A DNA stretch of 20,858 bases, from positions 1 to 20,858 of IMG/VR virus record IMGVR_UViG_3300021375_002223. One strand, given 5' to 3'. The notes beneath the pieces are model-generated. The model made no database searches. It was not told the origin of the DNA and was given only the letters and a program-made list of their open reading frames with translations. Origin of the DNA: a virus. This document shows, one piece after another, positions 9,001 to 16,471 of this stretch. Numbering within the stretch: position 1 is the first letter of the stretch; every line of letters starts with the position of its first letter. The position numbers were made by a program, and so were the translations under genes.

Positions 9001-11826
9001 ATTATTATTACCTGTTACTTTGCCTGTGAATCCTTCTTGGTTTTCTAAAATTTTATTTCCGTGTCCTACTAAATCACTTAATCTTGTTTCAGTAATTTCT
9101 GTGTTAAGAGGATTGTACTTTAATGCACTAGGAATCTCAAAGAAGCCATAGGAATCAATACTTGTTTTTCTTGCACCTTTAGTAAATGTTTTAACATTAA
9201 GTACATCTGTATCTTTTGGTGCAACTGCTTCAGTAAATGTGAAATCAAATGTTGCGCCAGTACCATGCCCATTGCTAGTTGCTGTTGTAATTATAGAACT
9301 GATGTTTCCAGGATGTCCAACTAGTTCGCTGTATAGTCCGTAATTGGTTACGGTGATACCTTTAATCTGTCCGCCACCGTTACTGATATTTCCATCGTAT
9401 GCTTCAGCATCACTAATAGCAATTTGTACATTTGAGTTGCTACCTGCAACACTCAATGTAAGTAAGTCACCTGTTTCGTATCCTAATCCAACATTTCTTA
9501 GTGTAACACTTTTTAGTGTTGGATTTAAAACTATACCAGTACTGCTAGTTCTAATAGCAAAATCTTTATTAATTGTTAATGGTGTATCATTTAATTTAAC
9601 TTTAATATCGTTTTCATATGGTGTAGCACTAGTTGTAAAGAATCTTTCTTTATCATTAATTTTGTCAATAATAATAACATCTTCTACATACTGTTTGGAA
9701 TGTGTTGGATGTACATCTTCATAAAATTTATAATTTGCTATATTGAAATTACCTGCTGTAATATTTGCATTTGCTACAAAATATTGATTATCATATTTTA
9801 CTATTTCATTTGTATAGTAAGTTTGTGTATTTGCAAAATCTCTATAGTGTGTTGGCAAACTAACTGGATGCCAATTATTTCTAAATCGTGGATTGTCTAA
9901 ACCTTTATAATCTTGTTGCAAATCTTTAAAGAACAAATACCCTGGTATAGTAGAGGTGTTTGCTAATAAGTTAGCCTTGTATGTTACAGTATGATTTCCT
10001 AAATGGTTAAAGAATGTAGGCTCACTGTTAAATTTGCTTGTTTGATAAACAATGTTAGCACCTAAGTCGCTATCAAATGTTGTGGTCTTACTGCTTGTCT
10101 TATCTGTATTATAAGTAAACACAGGGCAACCAGTAAAGTTACTGAATGGGTATTTTGCAGGATCATCTACTTTTGTACCTGCTGAGTCATATAAATTAAA
10201 TAGTGGTTCTTGATTAACTGCAATTTTTTGTTGTGCTTGTTTCCATGCTGTGCCAGTCCAAAAATAGTCTAATCCAATACTTGTACCTGTCACACTATAG
10301 ACATGTCCATTTGTAACAATGAGATTACTCAGTGTTGTATCTTCTGTAAATGATATCAGGCCACTGTTATCTACTACTCTGTAAATTTTTTGTGAAATAC
10401 TTTGTTCGTCTAGAGGGAAAATAATACTAGAGTTGGCTGTTGCTGATGCACTATTTACAGGAAAGCCTAAAGCCAGTCCTTCAATTTCTTCTTTCTTTTT
10501 ATCTGATACTATATCAACTTTTGATATAAATGTATTACCCCAGTTATATAATTCTATATCTCTGTCAAATTCTAAAATAGGTCGTGTTGCTCTACGAGCC
10601 GATGTTGGTAGTGCAAATCCTGTAGTGTTATCTTTTAATGGTTCACGCAATTCGTTTACATGCCACCAGTAATTTAATCTACTCCATGGGTTTTTATTTT
10701 TAGCACCTTTTTCAACAACCATGTAGTCTGGATTGTCTTGAGTTGTTTCTGAACCCCATGGCGATGTTCCCCAGCCATTTTCAGTATCAATATTAAATTG
10801 GATTTGTGGATTTATATATGTAGCATGAAAATCATCTATTGCAAAGTTTTGATTCCATACAACTCCATCTGGCAAGTAAAAAGTTCCGCCACCGTCAACT
10901 TTAGCATATACCACATTACCTGTTCTCTGGGCAGTATTACCTAAGTATTTGACATTATTTGTAACAGCATCTCCAACTTTTAATTGTAAGTTGCCTAGCC
11001 ACATTGATGAATTATCATGTGGTGCAGTAGTATCTGCTATGTTTCTCCAAGACTGTTTAAAGTCTCCGCCTGTTGCTGTGACATAATCACCTGGCAAGTT
11101 GGATTCTGAATAATATTGATTTAATACTGTCTGCGTATATGTAGATGCATTTGATTGCTCAAATGTGAAATCTGTATATTCTGCATAAGCAGATGTCGAA
11201 TCTGCTGGTAAAAGTAATTCTATTGCTTCGCCTACACCTGTAACAACATAAGCGGTATCTACACTATAAGATGTACCTGTAGCATATGAGCCAGTAAATC
11301 TAACAACCATTTCATTTCTAAGTGTAGTTCCTGTTGGTGATGTAAAAGTCTTTAATCCTATAATGTTGTCTATATTAATTGATACACTAGCATTACCTGT
11401 GACTTCAGTGACTTCTGGACCTGTTGGGTACCAGTAGTAATCCTGATAATTAATTAATTTGTCAAAGTTAATTGGCGGTGCGTATGCATACTGATTTGTT
11501 TTGAAAAGCCTATCATGATTTTCTATTAATCCACCTTTGCTTCTTAAGTCATATAAAAAGTCTTCGTAGAAAGTATAGTTTGTTGGTTTACCTGTTGTTG
11601 AATTTACTGTGGTAACCACAGGATCAAAACTGTAATATTCTCTATTAGGTGCAGGCTGTTCTATAAAAACTGTATTACTAGTAATATCTCTAGGAGTTCC
11701 TATAAAGCCTTGTATGTTTTCTATATTTGATTTTGAGAACAACTGCTCAACGGTGCTTTCAAAGAAATTCTTATTAACACTCGTCTGGTGTTGTATTGGT
11801 AATAAGTCAAAATACTTGTTAGTCAT
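1..11826 (-). CDS. Giant putative virion structural protein, downstream of gp6 (partial, 3' end outside window)
   Basis: I read this frame codon by codon from the ATG at 11826 to base 1 and found no stop, so at least 3942 residues are encoded and the true end is outside the window. The start overlaps the gp6 stop as TAATG, with AGGTGGAA at 11844-11837 as a possible ribosome-binding site, although that site also encodes the Gly/Ser tail of gp6. Visible landmarks are NYQDYYWYP at residues 126-134, a Trp-rich stretch near 370-430 containing NPWSRLNYWWH and RPILEFDRDIELYN, and a second Trp/Tyr-rich block near 1247-1340 (TPWEMFGF, PSWWDTQYP). Later come long Thr/Asn/Ser-rich beta-type stretches, one with ITNGGDGYASKP near 2015-2030. 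I see no signal peptide, transmembrane segment or enzyme motif. Very large proteins of this style follow gp6 in marine T4-like phages, and T4 itself has gp7 at this position. A baseplate or tail role is inferred from context, not from a recognised domain. Confidence 0.85.
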   Translation of the reverse strand, partial: MTNKYFDLLPIQHQTSVNKNFFESTVEQLFSKSNIENIQGFIGTPRDITSNTVFIEQPAPNREYYSFDPVVTTVNSTTGKPTNYTFYEDFLYDLRSKGGLIENHDRLFKTNQYAYAPPINFDKLINYQDYYWYPTGPEVTEVTGNASVSINIDNIIGLKTFTSPTGTTLRNEMVVRFTGSYATGTSYSVDTAYVVTGVGEAIELLLPADSTSAYAEYTDFTFEQSNASTYTQTVLNQYYSESNLPGDYVTATGGDFKQSWRNIADTTAPHDNSSMWLGNLQLKVGDAVTNNVKYLGNTAQRTGNVVYAKVDGGGTFYLPDGVVWNQNFAIDDFHATYINPQIQFNIDTENGWGTSPWGSETTQDNPDYMVVEKGAKNKNPWSRLNYWWHVNELREPLKDNTTGFALPTSARRATRPILEFDRDIELYNWGNTFISKVDIVSDKKKEEIEGLALGFPVNSASATANSSIIFPLDEQSISQKIYRVVDNSGLISFTEDTTLSNLIVTNGHVYSVTGTSIGLDYFWTGTAWKQAQQKIAVNQEPLFNLYDSAGTKVDDPAKYPFSNFTGCPVFTYNTDKTSSKTTTFDSDLGANIVYQTSKFNSEPTFFNHLGNHTVTYKANLLANTSTIPGYLFFKDLQQDYKGLDNPRFRNNWHPVSLPTHYRDFANTQTYYTNEIVKYDNQYFVANANITAGNFNIANYKFYEDVHPTHSKQYVEDVIIIDKINDKERFFTTSATPYENDIKVKLNDTPLTINKDFAIRTSSTGIVLNPTLKSVTLRNVGLGYETGDLLTLSVAGSNSNVQIAISDAEAYDGNISNGGGQIKGITVTNYGLYSELVGHPGNISSIITTATSNGHGTGATFDFTFTEAVAPKDTDVLNVKTFTKGARKTSIDSYGFFEIPSALKYNPLNTEITETRLSDLVGHGNKILENQEGFTGKVTGNNNFKDTSKSFSINDINIGQVDSDLLHSLYLSKNENRNLLNALRFGNDEYNKFKRKFLTNLELYLKNNDYLTQTNLEILDTVLKTIKSTKITKDAYDLSYMLPIGTDYAVESKTISNISLQEYTFSNTANVSLDKNLHILMHNNTVLCADSDYTIDTTLPFDVTLDNSITLALDDTLTLRIYEDSESASVPASLPKLGMFRAFQPQFMTDTSYQTNKDVILCHDGSYVVRQNDKIDDIVLAFEQIIYSNIEKEYRTCEYIDLNEFTIKPSFFCETDYSLVEYNQLLRSNFNKWTRASNVDARTNTVYDSTNEFTWNYATGPNDPGYWRGVYDYYYDTQTPNTTPWEMFGFCKKPSWWDTQYPTAITSSYTAFWNNVRDGYIPAGTRKGYWKRWARPTINTLIPVDSSGNLRSPQDFIFTAFNSSTPGINSQWTFGDISPAEYAWRKSSYYPFAVLEALYLSRPGEFTSQFYDRRSTSKLAVQPEQVVDKNTGKRKIRQNYDPHGFTSTDNVITLRPGYTSLLDQYLKFYSLSTTTEIAKPIKTLDTRLGHKFAGFVNSKTLKVYSESISVDGFSASQVLPTEDITVNLHTSPYNSRNFYTGVKITKTTNGYSVAGYDTISQYFEIIPSDFAGPKEGVQEGGSPADFSIFETTVNYLKDEIVKLGSTYYIAKNNISAGAFNTAQWTSIAALPTIGGASGTVYQIGTGKTEKVYYDTTFTSVEKVFDFLVSLGRKQKDIGFDFGEYDASINSLNDWVLAGRRFLFWSTETHAVGESIKLSPLSESVKFISTTGKVSKIQRQVNDQYSIVDENGKVIIPENSSVVREDNTITISPIDNRIYGLLLHTELVEHAFVMSNKTVFNDVINDNILGIRQDRLEVKTQRSKNWDGRYQAEGLVIIGDAVLPNFDTLIDSIRLYHDKDATLLDPVQSELAKGLLGYETTNEYADIKVDDKIGFQYYKGIINSKGTANSLTSLIRSNVVNTNKNIELFEEWAIKRGEFGDVYNHQSMDIKLDESKFTRDNQQVEIVYPENVTGAVSNIFVFERNTTYYSVPAIEIDAPATGNAATATAKLFANAQLESVTITNGGDGYASKPNVAVITGNIVISEFSDVLAYGLAGSSAGVDQPLTGANALTNVSITDHTTSTTRDIYLGNERNIDNVVFAINKDLLSANVANVTAFSDIDTPAEIHSATQITKGTTARVTTATNIQLNTHIAPKESHVVDLKLQNPAVIELAIEGVGGTNSIYTDSDSITFVNNTANIINTANIINKTFYVKRIPDSNSLPTYELYTNENLNANVNATTWTQPGANLQSLSAFQTANADLANLQFNLSSIGASHDTSLFAEVSALNGTYFVKKLTNTTFDLYSDPALQVPLNTSSLTAQYSTSNSSFVNIQANISLLGTGGDNRLFIRGYDFTLAESSLPGGSPSTSLATLNMTAGRYQPTQRFPIRSANNTTTDDIIVSVDGKNVATTYWAYDRGNRTSITANTSIVNDYSINPNNAFQIVLSGNSKFETDNIVNIDGKYPFTEVYIDNQRIYNTPEYTAFSLANDSTTTTISFSNTALYTDNFSIGSNITVIESGSVQFNNTFTADVPGKVLSIKSVANDTLIANTISKRTYNKTVDDLTDNKITIDIDDTESMLKRPSNSLQDGLWYRDYKEDYIIPNAGYVNRNKINWEAIDLPYFAKHIGTGKSRIPFENDYLHLGKSENEDWNIFRLKKHGIEGAGGFISGAKNYIESVDGRAMLFSDQRLSKWTDGNVLGDKTNADFYDNVIVVKNANLSDTVLEWSNEDFVLTPRVVYKGDYKPLKKIARGITKIRPGDTKPIQSVEPYKDPNYRARIYAEHVHPVQNLEFFTKASVVKDNLPNAHTQSVLVAPNSMNGLGVGDTVRFFGSQATAANLTVGKAYTVTGLSEKGLGGNPGAVEVDDPSKGFFTINEANVTGSDYASINSECYVSYESSLDFTVSTRVKGLSGTNTVKLELGDAYNNSVASYMSNGLTFNFADIGSQRLTDKNDFFDIAKDYTVANWNSSDKTFTITANVRTPNTGTISRTAYNEITLAGFGNNDGKGNSILSGANATIIDTGDFVQFTSTGAYAGNVYPVQSNDGNFIQIYDPATTSNTASRTAVIYTGSKETRTGVVSSLTSNSLTITGFTTSNLGNYGFGNVQYMNSNTSTSIIPGVSGTKRPFKINSNTIIMDVADSVRTMTSRFPVHTLRDTTNKTVDLFFKDDSAGEFARTLFNTSEKTPEEQDLLSNNPGNLFNYNNKPVYLGLGLPTTNSALTLETDFAGIPESLRSIDGVELDLEFRYVTSEGLTQLLEQTGIQPNIQEYLQHPYWDQSGGDADEAYSENWMNNAFEMLAKTENFDTAWWIENFTYKQETPSMDGMFIELQARNGSSISSKLDLIPRYYGSHQALQYTGEVEKGLSISGINSNLVDKNNKNKVKLDFSDHHSMTDVLSIVDRKNNNLIWTDPNGNNIPVHSGQPEKIRARLKTNKLRPSHVNGGQYPFEWWGEDVRNTFGQGADNKLILNVGFENGLTGLPLHSNFELAVPIVIINSAKIKYTLAPTTKNELINLRVAIKDDSGGFADIVDRKIKEVNNSSVTIDNSDNKFAANDTSNNLKAMIYQIDENKNKQVLVNDFGSTVEQSTTDGGYSSILLQPRSGSSSLIAGTTQAYISKLYTEIAPAGTFYMGINNSANVSLPSMFGSNLDIVFDYLPLNNTGNSTKVISAPNVAIDVHAVEPQHKMFMDTEAVDNNILRFADTQHNASSVLTGNIAVSNTQPNYAIIPKSIADNVGSFAINQSEKANLGAIVSSAVGSQLIINKPNNLLSATDTIFINTSGSANGINNTEFAIKSVTQNTFTIGLANTNVIPTAELTSMKYLVYPAPTLTGDATTSSVTSRVIHVPANTHIFAVGDSITLSTGSTDTASVNSQTFIVNKAYENAFEINHATRPTSLTTTLTAALTGNANMHVVSVPPGYQIPNLTASIYDPENNYNLGGNIDVTMKN

Positions 11827-14800
11827 TAGTAACCACTTCCACCTGATCCACCGCTACCACTACTGCCACTGCTACTGCTACTGCTTGTTGTACTTGACTT
11901 AGTGATTGCATTACCTTGAGTTTGTCTTAAGTTAGTTGCTGATAAACTCTTAACAACTTCAATGTTATCTACTGTTGCTGTTGAAAAGAATAGTTCATCT
12001 GAATCTGCTCTTACTTGATATAAGTCACCAAATATAGATTCTGATTTGCTAGGTACAATAACAACTGATGCTATTGCTTTACCTAACTCTTGGTGAATAT
12101 ATGCACTTAACTCTGAAAAATAAAATGTTTCTCCAAAGTCCCAATTTTCAACGTTAAAATATGTATCAATTAATGTTAGTACAGCACTTCTAATTTCTGC
12201 ATCACTAGTTGTGCTACCTGGTAGTTTTACCACTTTAATTTTTGCTTGTAATTCAGTATCAGCATCATCGCCAAATAACAGTTTAAATTTGCCACTGCTA
12301 TATACTAGTTGATCACTGACACTCTTAAATTCGTCTAGACCTGCAAATTCTTGTGCAAGTTGTTCTGCTGTTGGTGGTTTTGGCAAAGTTGTTGTTCCGC
12401 CATTTTTATAACTAATCATGTTTTGATAATATGATTTTGTTAGCATGAACATTTCTACCACATTACTGATACTAGGATCTATCCTAACATCACTTGGTGC
12501 AATGTGTTTCCATTCGAAAGAACAATTCCTTGGAGTTTCTTCTAATGTGTTTTGTTCAAAACTTCTACCAATCTTTACATTATATTGATTGTTTGCTGTT
12601 AGCACAATCATTTTTGGTGTAGTTACATCGTTTATTAATTCATATACTTTAGGTAATAATGATCTTGGAAATACTAATTTGTGATTTAGTTTACCTAAGT
12701 TGTTTTTTAAACTTGCTTCTGCTACAGAAAGATCTTTAACAATTATAAGATCAAAGTCTGTAAATGCAGTTTTGTTATCTGGGTCACTTCCAGGTGCAAC
12801 TGTGTCTAATACAAAATCTACTGATATAGATGTTTCTGTTGCAAAGTTTAATATTTTAAATTTGGCTGGTCTTTCATAAGTGTATCCATCTAAATCTGTA
12901 TACTGCTCAAAAAATACAAAATCTGTACTGCCAACAAACTGATCAAACAAGTCTGGATTATCTGGGAAGCCGTCGTAATCTGAATCAATTGGTTTAACAA
13001 CAACCTTTGCCGGATCGGCAAACCCATCGCTATATCTGTAAGAATCTATTATTTCAAACTGTAATGGCTTGTCTAATGATTCTTTTACATTTTTATAAAC
13101 TATTTCTAATTTGTCTGCATGTTTAAATCCATTCCATCTACTACTTAAACTATCAAAGTCAGAAATTTTAATGCTAGTATCTGATACTAAATCAATATGC
13201 CCTTCTGTTGCGGTGTCGCCTACTGCAAAGGATGTAGTTGTAGCATTACCTGTGTACGACTTGTAACTACTTGAACCAGTGTCATAATTTACATAAGCAA
13301 TGTTTCCGTTTGCTCCGCCAGTTAATGTTGTGCCAAACTTACTTAATGGTATTGTAATACTGCTAGGTAGTGCTGAAAGTTTTGCACTATTTAATTTTAC
13401 TACTGCTTTACCTGTTGTTGCTGAAATTGGATCAACTGCTATGGTTGTTGATACTGCCGGGACAAAATTGCCTTGGCTATAATCTGCTGAGCCTGATACT
13501 CCTGCTTCACCATTTATAAGTAGTCCAAAGTTACTAACAAATCTAACTTCTAAGTCTTTTGCTTTAGCATCTCTGCTTCTTAAAATAATTTCTGGACTAT
13601 TGCCTACATTAGGTGTGTAGGTAGCATTTGTTGATTCTAATTGCCAACTGTCACTTATATCATCTAAATTTGTATCTACCCAATTATATGTTTCAATTAA
13701 TTCTGGTTTAAAGTTTGCAGTAGTTAATGCTATTGTATCTTTTAATACTCGGCCTGTTTGTGAATCAAATGTTTTCTCATCACCTGAAAAATAAAACTTG
13801 ATGTCTTTTAAACTTTCAAATATAAGCCTAGTACCACGAGATGTTACTGTATAATTAGATATACTTGTTGTACTTGTTGTACTATTATATTCAAATTTCA
13901 TTAACCAACTTGCACCATTTGTGATAGTTGGTACAAAGTCTGCGTTTGCTTGTAGACTAGAGTTATCAATGATATACCAATGTGTACCATTTGCTGTACC
14001 TGGATTAAAATTATATCCTATACCAAAGTCTTCTTTGGCATCAATCCTGTTTTTAAATGCTGTTCCTATATCTGCTTCTAATAAAGCAGAGTTAAGTGTA
14101 GGGATAATCTCTACGGCTCTGTGAGCATTTTTAATTTCTTTGTTTAGTTTTACAACACCTTCTGTGACACTTAGTAAATTATTAGGCACACCGTTATTAG
14201 TAATGCCGGTAATTGTTGCAAGTTCTGAAATTGTTGGATCTGCTGGATCTTTAAATGTGATATATGATCCAGGCTGTATAATTCTATTATCGTTAGTGCT
14301 ATTATTAAGTGTTGTTCTAGCACCGTTTTCAATTCTTGTGAAGTATCCAGTGTTGTTTTTATTTTTGCTAGGCTGAGTTACCCATGTAATATCTTTGTTA
14401 TTTGCTGTTAAGTCAAATGCCAATGCATCTAATTCTTTGTGAAGTTTTCTATAGTCATCATATACAAAGTTCTGCAAGTTTGTATCTTTTGTGATGTTTG
14501 CTACATCTTCTTTTAATATTTGCAATATTGTTTTGCTTGAACCAAATGTCAAATAAGTTGATTTGTTTTCTTCATCTTTATATAATGCCCCGTCATCTGC
14601 AAATGATGTTACACTACTAAATCTTCCTGTTGGATCTTCGATATCAATATATCTACTATGTCCAGCATGTGTTCTATTTGTTGCTTTTAATTTTAATATG
14701 TTTACACTTTGGCTTAATGGAAATACATTATAGTCCTGAGCACTTACCATTCTATTTTGAGTGTAATATGTTTGCGGTGCTCTTCGCTTAATACTTGAAA

Positions 14801-16037
14801 GTGTCTCTGCGGCTGAGCCATTAGCAACTGTTGACTTTAATGACATTGTTAATTTTAAATTAAATTTTTCACCTTTGTTATTAAAGTAAGGTATTGATAA
14901 AGGAACTTCCTGCAAATTCTGTGGCCTTACAGTAACATTTTCTCCTAGACTTGTTCTGTAGTAAACTCTAAAAATGCCTGAAGGTATATTTGCAAAGTTC
15001 CCATCTGAGAATCTTACTCTTATACCGTCATCAAATAAATTGTCAATTGCATATACATTTCTTTCTTCTAAACTATTAGAGTTATATAATAATGTTTGCC
15101 CTTGCAGATTATTTACTTTTTTCCAACTTAGTTGTCTGACTGCATTTTCATCTAGTTGTTGTACAAAAACATCTGTTTCATTAATATTTGCTATTGCAAG
15201 ATCTAAAATTCTATTTGGTAATGCTCTTTCAAATATGTAATCTTCAAAACTTAATGTTCCTTGTTTGAACATCATAAAGAATCCAGTGTACTCACTGCCA
15301 AGTCCTCTTTTATCATTTCTGTAACTTACACGCATTTGGCTGTAAATGTCTGGCTCTGCTTCTTTGAATACCCCATTTTCTATATTTGTACTAACAAATT
15401 CAATAGGTACACTAGTACCATTAATAGTTATAGAACTTGAAAATACTGGTGCTGTACCAATTTGATTATTTAAACCATATACCTGCGTTGAAATACCACC
15501 AACTGTTTCTTCTTTAATTGGTTTTGTAAATGGGTTGCTTAAAGAGAATGCACTATTTAATATTGTAATAAATTGATCAAAACTATTTGCGTTTGATGGG
15601 TCGTTCCAATCAATGGTAACATTTTGTAAACTTTCACCGGATGCATCTATGATAGGTTCATCTGTTTGCACACTTTCGATTTTAACCAATCCACTTGCTG
15701 GTATATTTCTTTTAGGTGCATACCCAAGCATGTCTGCTAATCTTAAAATACTATCTTTGCTTTCAGCAGTTGCTAAAAAGTTTTCTCTGGTATTAAGATC
15801 TGCTCTAAAAGCCAAACTCTGTGATAGATATGCTAATAATTCTACTATTGCTACAAATTCTGAACTTTCAATATAGTCATTAAATGACTCTGGATAGTTT
15901 TCCTTTATGTAATTCAGCATTGAAGTACGCATAGTACTAAAATCATATGCCTTAAAACTAACTTTGGTAAATGCCTGATAGGCTACTTCCCAGTCTTCTG
16001 CGGCGAATAGATTTTGATTTCTTGTACTAATTGCCAT
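11826..16037 (-). CDS. 6: Baseplate wedge protein gp6-like, greatly enlarged (1403 aa)
   Basis: gp6 forms the dimeric wedge ring that holds the phage baseplate together. The N-terminal region (about residues 29-123) has the gp6 pattern: a YDF element, an LLAYLSQSLAFRADLNTREN helix, then SILRLADMLGYAPKR. The C-terminal region near 1297-1375 has WDFGETFYFSELSAYIHQEL, then an IVPSKSESIFGDLYQVR segment and ELFFSTATVDNIEV, as in the gp6 C-terminal domain. T4 gp6 is 660 residues; this one is about twice that, with the extra length mostly in a beta-rich middle. D1018, D1020, D1022 and D1026 form a DxDxDGxxD loop typical of calcium binding. The protein ends in a low-complexity Ser/Gly tail. ATG at 16037 is preceded by AGGGAG (16050-16045) and overlaps the gp25 stop as TAATG. 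The family is firm; the function of the insertion is unknown. Confidence 0.88.
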   Translation of the reverse strand: MAISTRNQNLFAAEDWEVAYQAFTKVSFKAYDFSTMRTSMLNYIKENYPESFNDYIESSEFVAIVELLAYLSQSLAFRADLNTRENFLATAESKDSILRLADMLGYAPKRNIPASGLVKIESVQTDEPIIDASGESLQNVTIDWNDPSNANSFDQFITILNSAFSLSNPFTKPIKEETVGGISTQVYGLNNQIGTAPVFSSSITINGTSVPIEFVSTNIENGVFKEAEPDIYSQMRVSYRNDKRGLGSEYTGFFMMFKQGTLSFEDYIFERALPNRILDLAIANINETDVFVQQLDENAVRQLSWKKVNNLQGQTLLYNSNSLEERNVYAIDNLFDDGIRVRFSDGNFANIPSGIFRVYYRTSLGENVTVRPQNLQEVPLSIPYFNNKGEKFNLKLTMSLKSTVANGSAAETLSSIKRRAPQTYYTQNRMVSAQDYNVFPLSQSVNILKLKATNRTHAGHSRYIDIEDPTGRFSSVTSFADDGALYKDEENKSTYLTFGSSKTILQILKEDVANITKDTNLQNFVYDDYRKLHKELDALAFDLTANNKDITWVTQPSKNKNNTGYFTRIENGARTTLNNSTNDNRIIQPGSYITFKDPADPTISELATITGITNNGVPNNLLSVTEGVVKLNKEIKNAHRAVEIIPTLNSALLEADIGTAFKNRIDAKEDFGIGYNFNPGTANGTHWYIIDNSSLQANADFVPTITNGASWLMKFEYNSTTSTTSISNYTVTSRGTRLIFESLKDIKFYFSGDEKTFDSQTGRVLKDTIALTTANFKPELIETYNWVDTNLDDISDSWQLESTNATYTPNVGNSPEIILRSRDAKAKDLEVRFVSNFGLLINGEAGVSGSADYSQGNFVPAVSTTIAVDPISATTGKAVVKLNSAKLSALPSSITIPLSKFGTTLTGGANGNIAYVNYDTGSSSYKSYTGNATTTSFAVGDTATEGHIDLVSDTSIKISDFDSLSSRWNGFKHADKLEIVYKNVKESLDKPLQFEIIDSYRYSDGFADPAKVVVKPIDSDYDGFPDNPDLFDQFVGSTDFVFFEQYTDLDGYTYERPAKFKILNFATETSISVDFVLDTVAPGSDPDNKTAFTDFDLIIVKDLSVAEASLKNNLGKLNHKLVFPRSLLPKVYELINDVTTPKMIVLTANNQYNVKIGRSFEQNTLEETPRNCSFEWKHIAPSDVRIDPSISNVVEMFMLTKSYYQNMISYKNGGTTTLPKPPTAEQLAQEFAGLDEFKSVSDQLVYSSGKFKLLFGDDADTELQAKIKVVKLPGSTTSDAEIRSAVLTLIDTYFNVENWDFGETFYFSELSAYIHQELGKAIASVVIVPSKSESIFGDLYQVRADSDELFFSTATVDNIEVVKSLSATNLRQTQGNAITKSSTTSSSSSSGSSGSGGSGGSGY
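11829..11885 (-). repeat. Ser/Gly low-complexity coding tail of gp6
   Basis: The last 19 codons of the gp6-like gene encode only Ser and Gly before a final Tyr. At DNA level this is a run of near-repeated triplets (act, gct, acc on the plus strand). It probably forms a flexible C-terminal tail or linker. Its DNA also holds the Shine-Dalgarno-like AGGTGGAA used or shared by the next gene. Such triplet runs can vary in length between relatives by slippage. Confidence 0.6.
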
Positions 16038-16408
16038 TATGCTTCTCCCTCAAACTCTCGTTCTAATCTCATTTCCAAGACATCTCTGCTTTGATCTACA
16101 TTATACTCTAAATACAGTTCAACTTTTAATAAATGATCTGAATTTTCAATATTAACATCTAGTAGTTCTACTCTAGGATCATTTCCAACTATATTTCTGC
16201 ATTCGTCTTCAACATCTTGCTTTGTTAAATTGTCAAATGGCTCCATCAGTACATCATGAATTATGCTACCATATTCGGGTCTCATGACTCTTTCCCCCTT
16301 ACGAGTTAGGAAATGATTAAGTAAATCTTGCTTGACTAAATCTAAATCCGTTAATGTGTAAGGCGGTTTTTTCTTATTATCTGTACTGAATCCAATAAAT
16401 GTTGCCAT
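16037..16408 (-). CDS. 25: Baseplate wedge protein gp25 (GPW/gp25 family)
   Basis: gp25 is the small wedge protein at the baseplate core that helps start sheath assembly. The 123 residues fit the family (T4 gp25 is 132). Recognisable elements are the FIGFST opening, DLDLVKQDLLNHFLTRKGERVMRPEYGS (residues about 21-48), which matches the family's gp25/lysozyme-like core, and DPRVELLDV near residue 77. In the last of these the usual conserved EPR triad reads DPR. Its stop overlaps the gp6 ATG (TAATG), so the two are probably translated together, as suits two proteins of one wedge. No Shine-Dalgarno sequence is visible before its own ATG. A late-promoter-like octamer lies only about six bases upstream, so the message may have an extremely short leader or none. 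Confidence 0.93.
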   Translation of the reverse strand: MATFIGFSTDNKKKPPYTLTDLDLVKQDLLNHFLTRKGERVMRPEYGSIIHDVLMEPFDNLTKQDVEDECRNIVGNDPRVELLDVNIENSDHLLKVELYLEYNVDQSRDVLEMRLEREFEGEA

Positions 16409-16413
16409 ACATA

Positions 16414-16421
16414 TATTTATC
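16414..16421 (-). promoter_or_regulatory. Late-promoter-like octamer GATAAATA before gp25
   Basis: The minus strand reads GATAAATA, one base from the T4 late consensus TATAAATA. It sits in the 63-base gap upstream of gp25. Its 3' edge is only five bases from the ATG, so a normal start site would fall on or beside the start codon. The match is clear; the placement makes activity uncertain. Confidence 0.4.
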
Positions 16422-16471
16422 AGTATTATTAACGGATACTTTAATGATGGGTGTTTTTGAGTCGTTTACTA

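Noticed and set aside
1-11826. Many short plus-strand ORFs (for example 9344-9724, 2708-2956, 1226-1462) and a minus ORF at 7806-8111 in another frame
   Set aside because: All lie inside the continuous minus-strand giant frame, lack ribosome sites and read as hydrophobic or repetitive low-complexity shadows.
11838-11886. Triplet-like run as a microsatellite or CRISPR-like repeat
   Set aside because: It is in frame and encodes the Ser/Gly tail of gp6; there are no spaced direct repeats.
11714-15876. Short plus-strand ORFs within the gp6-like gene
   Set aside because: They are antisense shadows of a gene with clear family motifs at both ends; none has a recognisable product.
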